From positions 4,092,001 to 4,156,000 of the forward strand of contig NZ_FNTQ01000001.1 of the NCBI RefSeq assembly GCF_900105755.1: a stretch of DNA of 64,000 nt, written 5' to 3'. This document shows, piece by piece, positions 1-7,864 of the stretch. Position numbers and translations under genes: made by a program. This DNA is from Streptomyces sp. Ag109_O5-10 (GTDB lineage: Bacteria; Actinomycetota; Actinomycetes; Streptomycetales; Streptomycetaceae). Under the pieces are notes generated by a model that saw nothing but the letters and a program-made list of their open reading frames with translations, was not told the origin of the DNA and did not search any database. Position 1 is the first letter of the stretch, and each line of letters opens with the position of its first letter.

Positions 1-681
1 CCGCTCCAGCAGTTCGGCGCAGGGCTGGGTGCCGCGTCCGGGCACCAGGTGCTCGTCCTTGGCGGAGCCGCGGCCATCGGCGAGGTGGACGTGGCCGAGC
101 CGCCCGCCCATGCGGTCCAGCATGGCGAGCGCGTCGACGCGGGACGTCGCGGCATGGCTGAGGTCGATCGTGAAGTGCCGGTAGTCGTCCTTGGTGACGT
201 CCCAGTCGGGGGCGTAGGCGAGCATCTCGCGGTCGCGGTAGCGCCAGGGATACATGTTCTCCACCGCGAACCGCACGTCCGTCTCGTTCGCCATGCGCCA
301 GATCCCCTCGACGAAGTCGCGGGCGTACTGGCGCTGCCAGCGGAACGGGGGGTGCACGACGACGGCGCTCGCGCCCAGCTTCTCGGCGGCGGCCCGGGCG
401 CGCTGGAGCTTGACCCAGGGGTCGGTGGACCAGACGCGCTGGGTGATCAGCAGACAGGGGGCGTGAACGGCGAGGATCGGGATGCGGTGGTAGTCGCTCA
501 GCCGGCGCAGGGCCTCGATGTCCTGGCTGACCGGGTCGGTCCAGACCATGACCTCCACGCCGTCGTAACCGAGGCGCGCGGCGATCTCGAAGGCCGTCGC
601 CGTCGACTCCGGATAGACGGAGGCCGTGGAGAGCGCGACCTTCGCATCCGGGATGCGGACGACGTCCCTTGGGTTTGCCAC
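1..681 (-). CDS. Sugar phosphate isomerase/epimerase (AP endonuclease 2-like TIM barrel), 3' end outside window
   Basis: The 227 visible codons begin VANPRDVVRIPDAKVALST and include YDGVEVMVW, LGASAVVVHPPF, FAVENMY and LGHVHLADG. Acidic and His residues at the ends of these strands match the xylose isomerase-like TIM barrel family, which binds a divalent metal and usually isomerises or epimerises sugars or inositol derivatives. The exact substrate cannot be told. The gene runs off the left edge, so the C-terminus is missing. The GTG start is chosen because a TAACCT hexamer lies 7 nt upstream and no Shine-Dalgarno is visible, which suggests a leaderless transcript. Confidence 0.8.
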   Translation of the reverse strand, partial: MANPRDVVRIPDAKVALSTASVYPESTATAFEIAARLGYDGVEVMVWTDPVSQDIEALRRLSDYHRIPILAVHAPCLLITQRVWSTDPWVKLQRARAAAEKLGASAVVVHPPFRWQRQYARDFVEGIWRMANETDVRFAVENMYPWRYRDREMLAYAPDWDVTKDDYRHFTIDLSHAATSRVDALAMLDRMGGRLGHVHLADGRGSAKDEHLVPGRGTQPCAELLER

Positions 682-834
682 GAGGGACAGGTTACGGGGT
701 GGGGACCGGTGGACAGGCGGCGCCTGCCGGCCGTTGTGACGGGGGTCGCGTCGGCGGGTGCGGGGAGAGGGCCGGGCGGCCGGCTCGCCGTCGGAGCTTG
801 CGGTGAGTCCGCGAGGGCGGCGCCGACGTGGTGG

Positions 835-890
835 TCCGCGCAGTTCCTCCCCCAGCCTTCGGCCGGGGCACCCCGGGCCGGCGGACGGGG
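835..890. repeat. Streptomyces intergenic hairpin repeat (GGTCGCGCAGTTCC family)
   Basis: The stretch reads GGTCCGCGCAGTTCCTCC followed by CCCAGCCTTCGGCCGGGGCACC, which can fold (CCCCAGCC/GGCCGGGG around a TTCG-type loop). A close relative is found at 7479-7560. It lies between two minus-strand genes just after the Ppx/GppA stop, where it could act as a terminator. Confidence 0.6.
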
Positions 891-892
891 CG

Positions 893-1825
893 CTACACCG
901 AACCCATGTGATCGAGGCGCCGCAGGATCACGCCTTCCCGCAGTGCCCACGGGCACACTTCCACGCTCTCCACCTCGAACAGGTCCATCGCGGCCTCCGC
1001 CACCAGTGCGCCCGCGACCAGCTGGCCCGACCGGCCCTCCGAGACTCCCGGGAGTGCGGAGCGCTGGGCCGTGGTCATCGCCGCCAGTTTCGGGACCCAG
1101 GTCTCCAGCGAGCCGCGCTTGAGTTCGCGCTGGACGTAGAGGCCTTCGGCGGAGCGGGCCGCGCCGGCGATGCGGGCCAGCTGCTTGAAGGTCTTGGACG
1201 TGGCGACCACGTGGTCGGGGGCGCCGAAGCGGCTGAACTCGCCGACCGTACGGGCGATCTCGGCGCGTACATGACGGCGCAGTGCCCGTATGTCGTCGGA
1301 GGACGGCGGGTCGCCGGGGAGCCACCCCGCGGTGAGCCGGCCGGCGCCGAGCGGCAGCGAGACGGCCGTGTCGGGCTCCTCGTCGATGCCGTACGCGATC
1401 TCCAGGGAGCCGCCGCCGATGTCAAGGACCAGCAGCTTTCCTGCGGACCAGCCGAACCAGCGGCGGACCGCGAGGAAGGTCAGGCGGGCCTCCTCGGCGC
1501 CGGTGAGGACTTGGAGCTCGACGCCGGTCTCGGCCTTCACGCGCGCGAGGACGTCGTCGGCGTTGCTGGCCTCGCGCACGGCGGAGGTGGCGAACGGCAG
1601 CAGGTCCTCGACGCCCTTGTCCTCCGCGGCCTGGAGGGCGCCGTGGACGACTCCGACCAGTTTCTCGATGCCGTCGGGGCCGATCGCTCCCTCGCCGTCG
1701 AGGAGTTGGGCAAGGCGCAGCTCCGCCTTGTGCGAGTGCGCCGGCAGCGGGCGCGCGCCGGGGTGCGCATCCACCACCAGCAGATGCACCGTGTTGGATC
1801 CCACGTCGAGGACACCGAGTCTCAT
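893..1825 (-). CDS. ppx: Ppx/GppA family exopolyphosphatase/pppGpp phosphohydrolase
   Basis: A 310-residue protein of the ASKHA ATPase fold. The N-terminus MRLGVLDVGSNTVHLLVVDA is the phosphate-1 loop and LDIGGGSLEIAYG near residues 130-142 is the second phosphate loop; DHVVATSKTFKQLARI follows. The length fits the short, two-domain Ppx/GppA proteins of actinobacteria, which hydrolyse polyphosphate and sometimes (p)ppGpp. Specificity is inferred from the family only. The ATG is taken because it begins the conserved motif; a TACAGT hexamer sits 7 nt upstream and no Shine-Dalgarno is visible. It may be co-transcribed with the downstream epimerase. Confidence 0.88.
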   Translation of the reverse strand: MRLGVLDVGSNTVHLLVVDAHPGARPLPAHSHKAELRLAQLLDGEGAIGPDGIEKLVGVVHGALQAAEDKGVEDLLPFATSAVREASNADDVLARVKAETGVELQVLTGAEEARLTFLAVRRWFGWSAGKLLVLDIGGGSLEIAYGIDEEPDTAVSLPLGAGRLTAGWLPGDPPSSDDIRALRRHVRAEIARTVGEFSRFGAPDHVVATSKTFKQLARIAGAARSAEGLYVQRELKRGSLETWVPKLAAMTTAQRSALPGVSEGRSGQLVAGALVAEAAMDLFEVESVEVCPWALREGVILRRLDHMGSV

Positions 1826-1905
1826 GTACGGAACTGTACGGAACACTGCTGACAGGGGTCCCTGAGCAGTCCCCGGAGTGGCCTTCGGCGACTTACCCTG
1901 GACGG

Positions 1906-2763
1906 GTGCCAAAGACGAAAAAGACGAAGGACCACAAGGCCGCCAAATCAGCCGGCGGTTCTTCGCGGGCGAAGCCGCCGAAGCAGTCGAAGCCGCCGAA
2001 GACCGCCCTCGCCGCGGACGAGAAGGGTCTCGACTTCGCACGGGCCTGGGTGGAGTTCCCGGATCCGGCCGACGACGAGCAGGTGTTCCGCTGTGACCTG
2101 ACCTGGCTGACCTCGCGCTGGAACTGCATCTTCGGCAGCGGCTGCCAGGGCATCCAGGCGGGCCGCGCGGACGACGGCTGCTGCACGCTGGGTGCGCACT
2201 TCTCCGACGAGGACGACGAGAAGCGGGTCGCCGAGCATGTGGCCAGGCTCACGCCGGAGATCTGGCAGCACCACGACGAGGGCACGCGGGGCGGCTGGAT
2301 CTCGGAGGACGAGGAGGGCTCCCGCCAGACCCGCCCGTTCCAGGGCTCCTGCATCTTCCAGAACCGCCCCGGTTTCGCCGCCGGCGCCGGCTGTTCGCTG
2401 CACATCCTCGCGCTGCGGGAGGGCCGCGAGCCGCTGGAGACCAAGCCCGACGTCTGCTGGCAGCTCCCGATCCGCCGGACCTACGACTGGATCGACCGCC
2501 CCGACGACACGCGGGTCCTCCAGATCTCGATCGGTGAGTACGACCGCCGGGGCTGGGGTCCGGGCGGCCACGACCTGCACTGGTGGTGCACCTCGGCGAC
2601 CTCGGCACACGGCGCGGGCGACCCGGTGTACGTCTCCTACCGCCCGGAGCTGACCGAACTGATGGGCAAGGCCGGCTACGACCGCCTGGCAGAGCTCTGC
2701 GAGGAACGCCTCGCTTCCCAGCTCCCCCTTCTGGCACCGCACCCGGCCGATCCGGTGGACTGA
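1906..2763 (+). CDS. Conserved hypothetical protein with Lys-rich N-terminus and Cys cluster
   Basis: A 285-residue protein of no function I recognise. Residues 1-45 are very rich in Lys, Ala and Pro and probably disordered. A globular part follows with Cys residues spaced CDLTWLTSRWNC, FGSGC and DGCC near residues 64-90, then C at about 147 and 163 and CEERL near the end, which could bind a metal or Fe-S cluster (compare YkgJ-type cysteine clusters, not proven). The GTG start is supported by TACCCT exactly 6 nt upstream, the pattern of a leaderless mRNA. It is divergent from the phosphatase gene at 893-1825. Confidence 0.75.
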   Translation: MPKTKKTKDHKAAKSAGGSSRAKPPKQSKPPKTALAADEKGLDFARAWVEFPDPADDEQVFRCDLTWLTSRWNCIFGSGCQGIQAGRADDGCCTLGAHFSDEDDEKRVAEHVARLTPEIWQHHDEGTRGGWISEDEEGSRQTRPFQGSCIFQNRPGFAAGAGCSLHILALREGREPLETKPDVCWQLPIRRTYDWIDRPDDTRVLQISIGEYDRRGWGPGGHDLHWWCTSATSAHGAGDPVYVSYRPELTELMGKAGYDRLAELCEERLASQLPLLAPHPADPVD

Positions 2764-2895
2764 CACCCCCTGGAGCGCCCTGTGACGGGCGCCGGGGGGA
2801 GGAACTGCGCGACCTGCCACCGCGCTGCCGCGGCGCCCGCCGGGTCCGTGGCCGCCTCTCAGCGCCCGCCTGGCTGACAGCAGGCCCCGCCGCAC

Positions 2896-4599
2896 TCACG
2901 AAGCCGGCGGTGGGGTTTCGCTGCCGGGGTCGGTGGGTGAAGTCGGCGCCGTGGGGCTCGGGGTGCCGGAGTCCGTGGGGGTCGGGGTGGGCGAAGGCGA
3001 GCTCGGCGGGTCGGTGGGCGGCGCTGTCGGCTGGGTGGTCGGGGCGGTTGCCGTCGGTGTCGGTGCCGGCCTCCCCGCAGGGGGCGGTTTCGGTCCGCGG
3101 CGCGTCGGCGGAGCCATCCCGAAGCCGTCGATCGACACCACCGCTCCCGCCGGCGCCACCGCCACCCGCGCGCTCCAGTGCCCGGCCGGCTCCCGCAGGT
3201 GATCGACGTACACCTTGATCGTGAACGTCTCGCCCGGCCGGAGCGTTCCGGACGGCCTGGAGAAGTACAGCCAGCCCGCCGAGGTGGACACCGACCACCG
3301 CACCGCCGCGCCCCCGGACGCCGTGAGCGTGATCAGGGTCGTGTCGCCGTCGTTCGCGGCGGTCACGGCGAGGTGCGCGGCACCGACCTTCCTCCGGTCG
3401 GCTCCCGTGACGCCGATCACCTCCACCGACACGTCGGCCTTGCCGTCCTTGCCGATGCGCGGCCCGGGTCTGGTGCTGGCGTTGCCGGCGTTCTGGTAGC
3501 CCTTGCCCGTGTCGCCGTCGAGCGCGTCGGGTCCTGCGGCCTCCCGCGCGGTCACGGACGGCCCGTCGTGGCCCTCCCCCGGCGAGCCCCGGTAGGCCGC
3601 CCACAGGGCCAGCACCGGCGCGGCCACCACCGTGGCGACCACGGTCGTCGTGACGGCACGCGCGCGTAGCCGGTCGCGGCGGGCCGCGTGGTCCTTGGGG
3701 TCCATCGGGAAGCCGCGCCGGTCGAAGCGCGGGGAGGCGGCGCCACGCGCGCGTGGCTGGTGCGCCATGGCCACGTGCAGGGCCGCGCGGGGGGCCTCCA
3801 GGACGGGCAGCTCGGCGGGCGTGGTCATCGCGCCGGGCCACCGGCCGGGGGCGGCGCGCTCGGCGGTACGGCGGCAGCGCGGGCAGTCGTCGACGTGCCG
3901 GACCAGTTCGCGGCGCAGGGCGCTGCTGAGGACGAGCTGGCTGTCGCCGGTGAGGTGGGACACGCTCGGGCAGCCGCCGGTCTCGACGACGGCGAGGGCG
4001 GCTCGGGTGCGTTCGACCTCGCAGGCGGCGGAGGCGAGCAGCTCCCGGGCGCCGGCCAGGTCCATGCCGAGGACGGCGGCGACCTCGTGGGCGGCCAGGT
4101 GGTGGCGTACCGCGAGTTCGAGCGCCTCGCGCTGCTCCGGGGTGGTGCCGGCGGCTTCCGGCCAGGCGAGCAGCGCCAGTTCGCGGCGCCTCTCCTCCTG
4201 GGTGTCGGCGGGGACCACGGGGTCGGCGGCGGGGGCGGGGTGCCGGCCCGCCGCGTGGGAGGTCTGACGTTTCTGCTTGGCCTGGGCGAGCCCGCGCAGA
4301 CAGGCCCAGCGGGCCAGCGCGTACAGCCAGGCCCTGCGGTCGCCGGCTGCCTCCGGGACGCGCTGGCCGCGCCGCTCGGCGAGGGCGAGGACGTCGCCGA
4401 GCGCGGTGGTGGCCGCGTCGTGGTCGCACAGCACCGAGAGGCAGTAGGTGAACAGCCCGTCCAGGTACGGCTCGTAGCGTGCCGGCGGGCGCTGCGCCAG
4501 CGCACGCGCCGCCGCACGATCACGCGCCGCCCGCACCTCCCGGTGTGCCCGGTGTGCGCCGGTCGTTCGGGCCGAGGTCTCCGCACTGCTGCTCATCAC
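2896..4599 (-). CDS. Sigma-factor-like membrane protein: ECF-like domains + zinc-binding anti-sigma-like motif + TM + BACON-like extracellular domain
   Basis: This 567-residue protein has an unusual domain order. Residues ~45-115 (YEPYLDGLFTYCLSVLCDHD, RAWLYALARWACLRGL) resemble sigma region 2, and ~145-205 (TTPEQREALELAVRHHL, EVAAVLGMDLAGARELLASA) resemble region 4. RHVDDCPRC near residue 235 has the His-x3-Cys-x2-Cys spacing of zinc anti-sigma domains. A single membrane segment follows (VVATVVAAPVLALWAAY, ~310-330), then a beta-rich part (VRWSVSTSAGWLYF, GETFTIKVYVD) like BACON or Ig-like domains, and a Pro/Thr/Ser tail. Start is GTG with TACGGT 7 nt upstream. It is divergent from radA. Whether it still binds RNA polymerase is unknown. 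Confidence 0.72.
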   Translation of the reverse strand: MMSSSAETSARTTGAHRAHREVRAARDRAAARALAQRPPARYEPYLDGLFTYCLSVLCDHDAATTALGDVLALAERRGQRVPEAAGDRRAWLYALARWACLRGLAQAKQKRQTSHAAGRHPAPAADPVVPADTQEERRRELALLAWPEAAGTTPEQREALELAVRHHLAAHEVAAVLGMDLAGARELLASAACEVERTRAALAVVETGGCPSVSHLTGDSQLVLSSALRRELVRHVDDCPRCRRTAERAAPGRWPGAMTTPAELPVLEAPRAALHVAMAHQPRARGAASPRFDRRGFPMDPKDHAARRDRLRARAVTTTVVATVVAAPVLALWAAYRGSPGEGHDGPSVTAREAAGPDALDGDTGKGYQNAGNASTRPGPRIGKDGKADVSVEVIGVTGADRRKVGAAHLAVTAANDGDTTLITLTASGGAAVRWSVSTSAGWLYFSRPSGTLRPGETFTIKVYVDHLREPAGHWSARVAVAPAGAVVSIDGFGMAPPTRRGPKPPPAGRPAPTPTATAPTTQPTAPPTDPPSSPSPTPTPTDSGTPSPTAPTSPTDPGSETPPPAS

Positions 4600-4684
4600 C
4601 CGTGCGACCGTAGGCGGCGCCGTATGCCCCCTTCTGGTGGCTTGAGCTCTTTTAATCCGTACGGGTGAAACGATCCCTCAATCG

Positions 4685-4723
4685 GGGACGGGAACCTGTT
4701 CTACCGTGGCTCGTTCCCGTCCC
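4685..4723. promoter_or_regulatory. Candidate ECF-type promoter inside an 11-bp inverted repeat (GGAAC-N16-CGTT)
   Basis: GGGACGGGAAC (4685-4695) and its exact inverse GTTCCCGTCCC (4713-4723) flank a 17-nt gap. Read on the plus strand this gives GGAAC at 4691 and CGTT at 4712 with 16 nt between; on the minus strand GGAAC-N17-GTT. Both fit the general ECF sigma consensus, so the site could serve radA, the sigma-like gene or both. It lies 84-122 nt from radA and 86-124 nt from the divergent gene. Confidence 0.45.
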
Positions 4724-4806
4724 GGGGTGGCCGGGACCGGTCCACCCACACCTGTCACTCAGGCCACCGCGACCCCGCTGTCAGTGGCGGGGGCTACGGT
4801 TTCCGC

Positions 4807-6216
4807 ATGGCTGCCCGTACCAAGACCTCGAAGGACCGCCCGTCCTACCGCTGCACCGAGTGCGGCTGGCAGACGGCCAAGTGGCTCGGCCGGTGTGCCG
4901 AGTGCCAGGCGTGGGGGACGATCGAGGAGTACGGCGCGCCCGCGGTCCGGACGACGGCACCCGGCCGGGTCACCACCTCCGCCGTGCCCATCGGCCAGGT
5001 CGACGGCCGGCAGGCCACCGCCCGCCCCACCGGCGTCCCGGAGCTGGACCGCGTCCTCGGCGGCGGCCTGGTCCCCGGTGCGGTGGTGCTGCTCGCCGGC
5101 GAGCCCGGCGTCGGCAAGTCCACCCTCCTGCTCGACGTGGCCGCCAAGTCGGCCAGCGACGAGCACCGCACGCTCTACGTCACCGGCGAGGAGTCGGCGA
5201 GCCAGGTCCGGCTGCGCGCCGACCGCATCGGCGCCATCGACGACCACCTCTACCTCGCCGCCGAGACCGATCTGGCCGCTGTCCTCGGCCACTTGGACGC
5301 GGTGAAGCCGTCGCTGCTGATCCTGGACTCGGTGCAGACCGTCGCCTCCCCCGAGATCGACGGTGCGCCCGGCGGCATGGCCCAGGTCCGCGAGGTGGCC
5401 GGCGCCCTCATCCGCGCCTCGAAGGAGCGGGGCATGTCCACGCTCCTCGTGGGCCACGTCACCAAGGACGGCGCGATCGCCGGACCACGCCTCCTGGAAC
5501 ACCTCGTGGACGTCGTCCTGCACTTCGAGGGCGACCGGCACGCCCGGCTCCGCCTGGTCCGGGGCGTCAAGAACCGCTACGGCGCCACGGACGAGGTCGG
5601 CTGTTTCGAGCTGCACGACGAGGGCATCACGGGCCTCGCCGACCCGAGCGGACTCTTCCTGACCCGCCGTGCCGAACCGGTCCCGGGCACCTGCCTGACC
5701 GTCACCCTGGAGGGCCGCCGCCCGCTGGTCGCCGAGGTCCAGGCGCTGACCGTGGACTCGCAGATTCCGTCCCCGCGCCGGACCACGTCCGGCCTGGAGA
5801 CCTCCCGGGTGTCCATGATGCTGGCGGTGCTGGAGCAGCGCGGCCGGATCAGCGCGCTCGGCAAGCGGGACATCTACTCCGCGACGGTCGGCGGGGTGAA
5901 GCTCTCCGAGCCCGCCGCCGACCTGGCCATCGCCCTCGCCCTGGCCTCCGCCGCCAGCGACACCCCGCTCCCGAAGAACCTGGTCGCCATCGGTGAGGTC
6001 GGCCTCGCGGGCGAGGTCAGACGGGTCACCGGGGTCCAGCGCAGGCTCGCGGAGGCACACCGGCTCGGCTTCACGCACGCCCTCGTACCGGGCGATCCCG
6101 GCAAGATCCCGGCGGGCATGAAGGTCCTGGAAGTGGCCGACATGGGGGACGCGCTGCGGGTGCTGCCACGCTCCCGTCGCCGAGAGGCCCCACGGGAGGC
6201 AGAGGAGCGCCGGTAG
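4807..6216 (+). CDS. radA: DNA repair protein RadA/Sms
   Basis: A 469-residue RecA-like branch-migration ATPase used in recombinational repair. The N-terminal zinc finger is visible as Cys16-x2-Cys19-x10-Cys30-x2-Cys33. Walker A is GEPGVGKS at residues 98-105, Walker B is in LLILDSVQT near 172, and the RadA-specific KNRYG motif is at about residue 256. A Lon-like domain forms the C-terminal third (VGGVKLSEPAADLAIALALASA). Full length. The ATG has TACGGT exactly 6 nt upstream and no Shine-Dalgarno, so a leaderless transcript is likely. disA follows after 80 bp, the conserved radA-disA pairing. Confidence 0.97.
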   Translation: MAARTKTSKDRPSYRCTECGWQTAKWLGRCAECQAWGTIEEYGAPAVRTTAPGRVTTSAVPIGQVDGRQATARPTGVPELDRVLGGGLVPGAVVLLAGEPGVGKSTLLLDVAAKSASDEHRTLYVTGEESASQVRLRADRIGAIDDHLYLAAETDLAAVLGHLDAVKPSLLILDSVQTVASPEIDGAPGGMAQVREVAGALIRASKERGMSTLLVGHVTKDGAIAGPRLLEHLVDVVLHFEGDRHARLRLVRGVKNRYGATDEVGCFELHDEGITGLADPSGLFLTRRAEPVPGTCLTVTLEGRRPLVAEVQALTVDSQIPSPRRTTSGLETSRVSMMLAVLEQRGRISALGKRDIYSATVGGVKLSEPAADLAIALALASAASDTPLPKNLVAIGEVGLAGEVRRVTGVQRRLAEAHRLGFTHALVPGDPGKIPAGMKVLEVADMGDALRVLPRSRRREAPREAEERR

Positions 6217-6296
6217 ACTTTGCCCTGGTCTCGCCCGTCCGTACGAACCGAGTGCGGGGACGGCAGCGCCTCAGAACCTGCGACCGGAGGAGTGCA

Positions 6297-7421
6297 GTGG
6301 CAGCCAACGACCGGGCAGGAGCTCCCGGAAAGTCCGGTGGGAGTGCCGGTACCGATGGCCTGATGCGCGCCTCGCTGAGCGCCGTGGCTCCGGGCACGTC
6401 CATGCGGGACGGCCTGGAGCGGGTCCTCCGCGGCAACACGGGCGGACTCATCGTCCTCGGCTTCGACAAGACGGTCGAGTCGATGTGCACGGGCGGATTC
6501 GTCCTGGATGTCGAGTTCACGGCGACCCGGCTGCGCGAGCTGTGCAAGCTCGACGGCGGCATCGTGATCTCCTCCGACCTGTCGAAGATCCTCCGGGCGG
6601 GCGTGCAGTTCGTGCCCGACGCGACGATCCCCACGGAGGAGACCGGCACCCGCCACCGCACGGCGGACCGCGTCTCCAAACAGGTCGGGTTCCCGGTGGT
6701 CTCGGTCTCCCAGTCCATGCGGCTGATCGCGCTGTACGTCGAGGGCCAGCGCCGCGTCCTGGAGGACTCGGCGGCGATCCTGTCCCGCGCGAACCAGGCG
6801 CTGGCGACCCTGGAGCGGTACAAGCTCCGCCTGGACGAGGTCGCGGGGACGTTGTCGGCGCTGGAGATCGAGGACCTGGTGACGGTCCGGGACGTGTCCG
6901 CCGTCGCCCAGCGTCTTGAGATGGTCCGCCGGATCGCCACGGAGATCGCGGAGTACGTGGTCGAACTGGGCACCGACGGGCGGCTGCTCGCCCTGCAGCT
7001 GGACGAGCTGATCGCCGGGGTGGAGCCCGAGCGCGAGCTGGTGGTCCGGGACTACGTCCCCGAGCCGACGGCGAAGCGCTCCCGCACGGTCGACGAGGCG
7101 CTGTCCGAGCTGGACGCCCTGAGCCATGCGGAGCTGCTCGAACTGCCGACGGTGGCACGGGCCTTGGGGTACACCGGGTCGCCGGAGGCGCTGGACTCGG
7201 CGGTGTCGCCGCGCGGCTTCCGGCTGCTGGCGAAGGTGCCGCGGCTGCCGGGGGCGATCATCGACCGGCTGGTCGAGCACTTCGGTGGCCTGCAGAAGCT
7301 GCTCGCCGCGAGCGTGGACGATCTGCAGACCGTGGACGGCGTCGGCGAGGCCCGGGCCCGGAGCGTGCGCGAGGGTCTGTCGCGGCTGGCGGAGTCTTCG
7401 ATCCTCGAGCGGTATGTCTGA
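6297..7421 (+). CDS. disA: DNA integrity scanning protein DisA, c-di-AMP synthase
   Basis: A 374-residue diadenylate cyclase that joins two ATP into c-di-AMP, a second messenger that in Streptomyces affects osmotic stress, development and ydaO-riboswitch genes. The DAC domain (~10-150) has D86-G87-G88 (usually DGA) and R119-H120-R121; a coiled linker (~160-300) and a C-terminal HhH DNA-binding part (VDDLQTVDGVGEARARSVREGL) follow. Start is GTG at 6297 behind a strong GGAGGAG. RadA, encoded just upstream, is a known DisA partner in Bacillus. Confidence 0.96.
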   Translation: MAANDRAGAPGKSGGSAGTDGLMRASLSAVAPGTSMRDGLERVLRGNTGGLIVLGFDKTVESMCTGGFVLDVEFTATRLRELCKLDGGIVISSDLSKILRAGVQFVPDATIPTEETGTRHRTADRVSKQVGFPVVSVSQSMRLIALYVEGQRRVLEDSAAILSRANQALATLERYKLRLDEVAGTLSALEIEDLVTVRDVSAVAQRLEMVRRIATEIAEYVVELGTDGRLLALQLDELIAGVEPERELVVRDYVPEPTAKRSRTVDEALSELDALSHAELLELPTVARALGYTGSPEALDSAVSPRGFRLLAKVPRLPGAIIDRLVEHFGGLQKLLAASVDDLQTVDGVGEARARSVREGLSRLAESSILERYV

Positions 7422-7478
7422 TTCAGCCGACTAACTCGGGGCGTTGCGTTGTTGGCGGCTGCGGACTGGTGGGGGCTG

Positions 7479-7560
7479 GTCGCGCAGTCCCTCCCCCAGC
7501 CTTCGGCCGGGGGTACCCCCGGCGCCCCTTCGGGGCGCGCTGCCCAACCGTCTCTCATAT
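7479..7560. repeat. Intergenic hairpin repeat (GGTCGCGCAGTCC family) downstream of disA
   Basis: The stretch holds GGTCGCGCAGTCCCTCCCCC, then CAGCCTTCGGCCGGGGGTAC and GCGCCCCTTCGGGGCGCGC, i.e. two adjacent GC hairpins. It is the same family as 835-890. It may terminate disA. The rest of the disA-MITE gap (7561-7695) shows CAGTGCCTTAAGGGCCTGGG-type sequence and no gene. Confidence 0.6.
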
Positions 7561-7695
7561 AGCCGCGGGCAGTCGTGCCTCCCCCAGTGCCTTAAGGGCC
7601 TGGGAGGTGCCCCCAGGGCGGCACGGGTGGGCGCGGCGGCACCCTGCAAGCGCCGGTAAGCGTCCCCACCCCCGCCCGGCTCCCGCCGCCTGCTG

Positions 7696-7864
7696 CTAGT
7701 GCCGCAACAGGCAACGTTCGCCCCGTCACGACGCCCGGCACGCACTCTCGCCGCACCGGCCGAAAGCCCAAGTACATCCAGTACGAGGACTTCCGGCCGG
7801 CACGCCGAGAGCACGCACCGGACGCCGCTCCTTGACGGGCAAACGTTGCCTGCCGCGGCTCTAG
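7696..7864. mobile_element. MITE-like palindromic element, copy 1 (169 bp)
   Basis: The element starts CTAGTGCCGCAACAGGCAAC and its last bases read, inverted, CTAGTGCCGCGGCAGGCAAC, giving ~28-bp imperfect terminal inverted repeats. The inner halves are also mutually inverted (CGGCACGCACTCTCGCCGC versus GGTGCGTGCTCTCGGCGTG), so nearly the whole element could fold into one hairpin around a ~25-nt centre (AAGTACATCCAGTACGAGG). A second copy of identical length lies at 18864-19032 with only three mismatches. No transposase is encoded. CTAG at both ends suggests insertion at a TA or YTAR target, as used by IS630- or IS5-type transposases; the responsible enzyme is unknown. Confidence 0.8.

Noticed and set aside
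2249..4429. 726-codon minus-strand ORF with Arg/Pro-rich product
   Set aside because: Shadow frame of the sigma-like gene extending over the plus-strand gene; amino-acid composition is typical of out-of-frame high-GC reading.
7696..7864. Short protein genes reading through the MITE-like element (ACRPEVLVLDVLGL...)
   Set aside because: The same peptide arises at both copies from the repeat itself and no start signals precede it.
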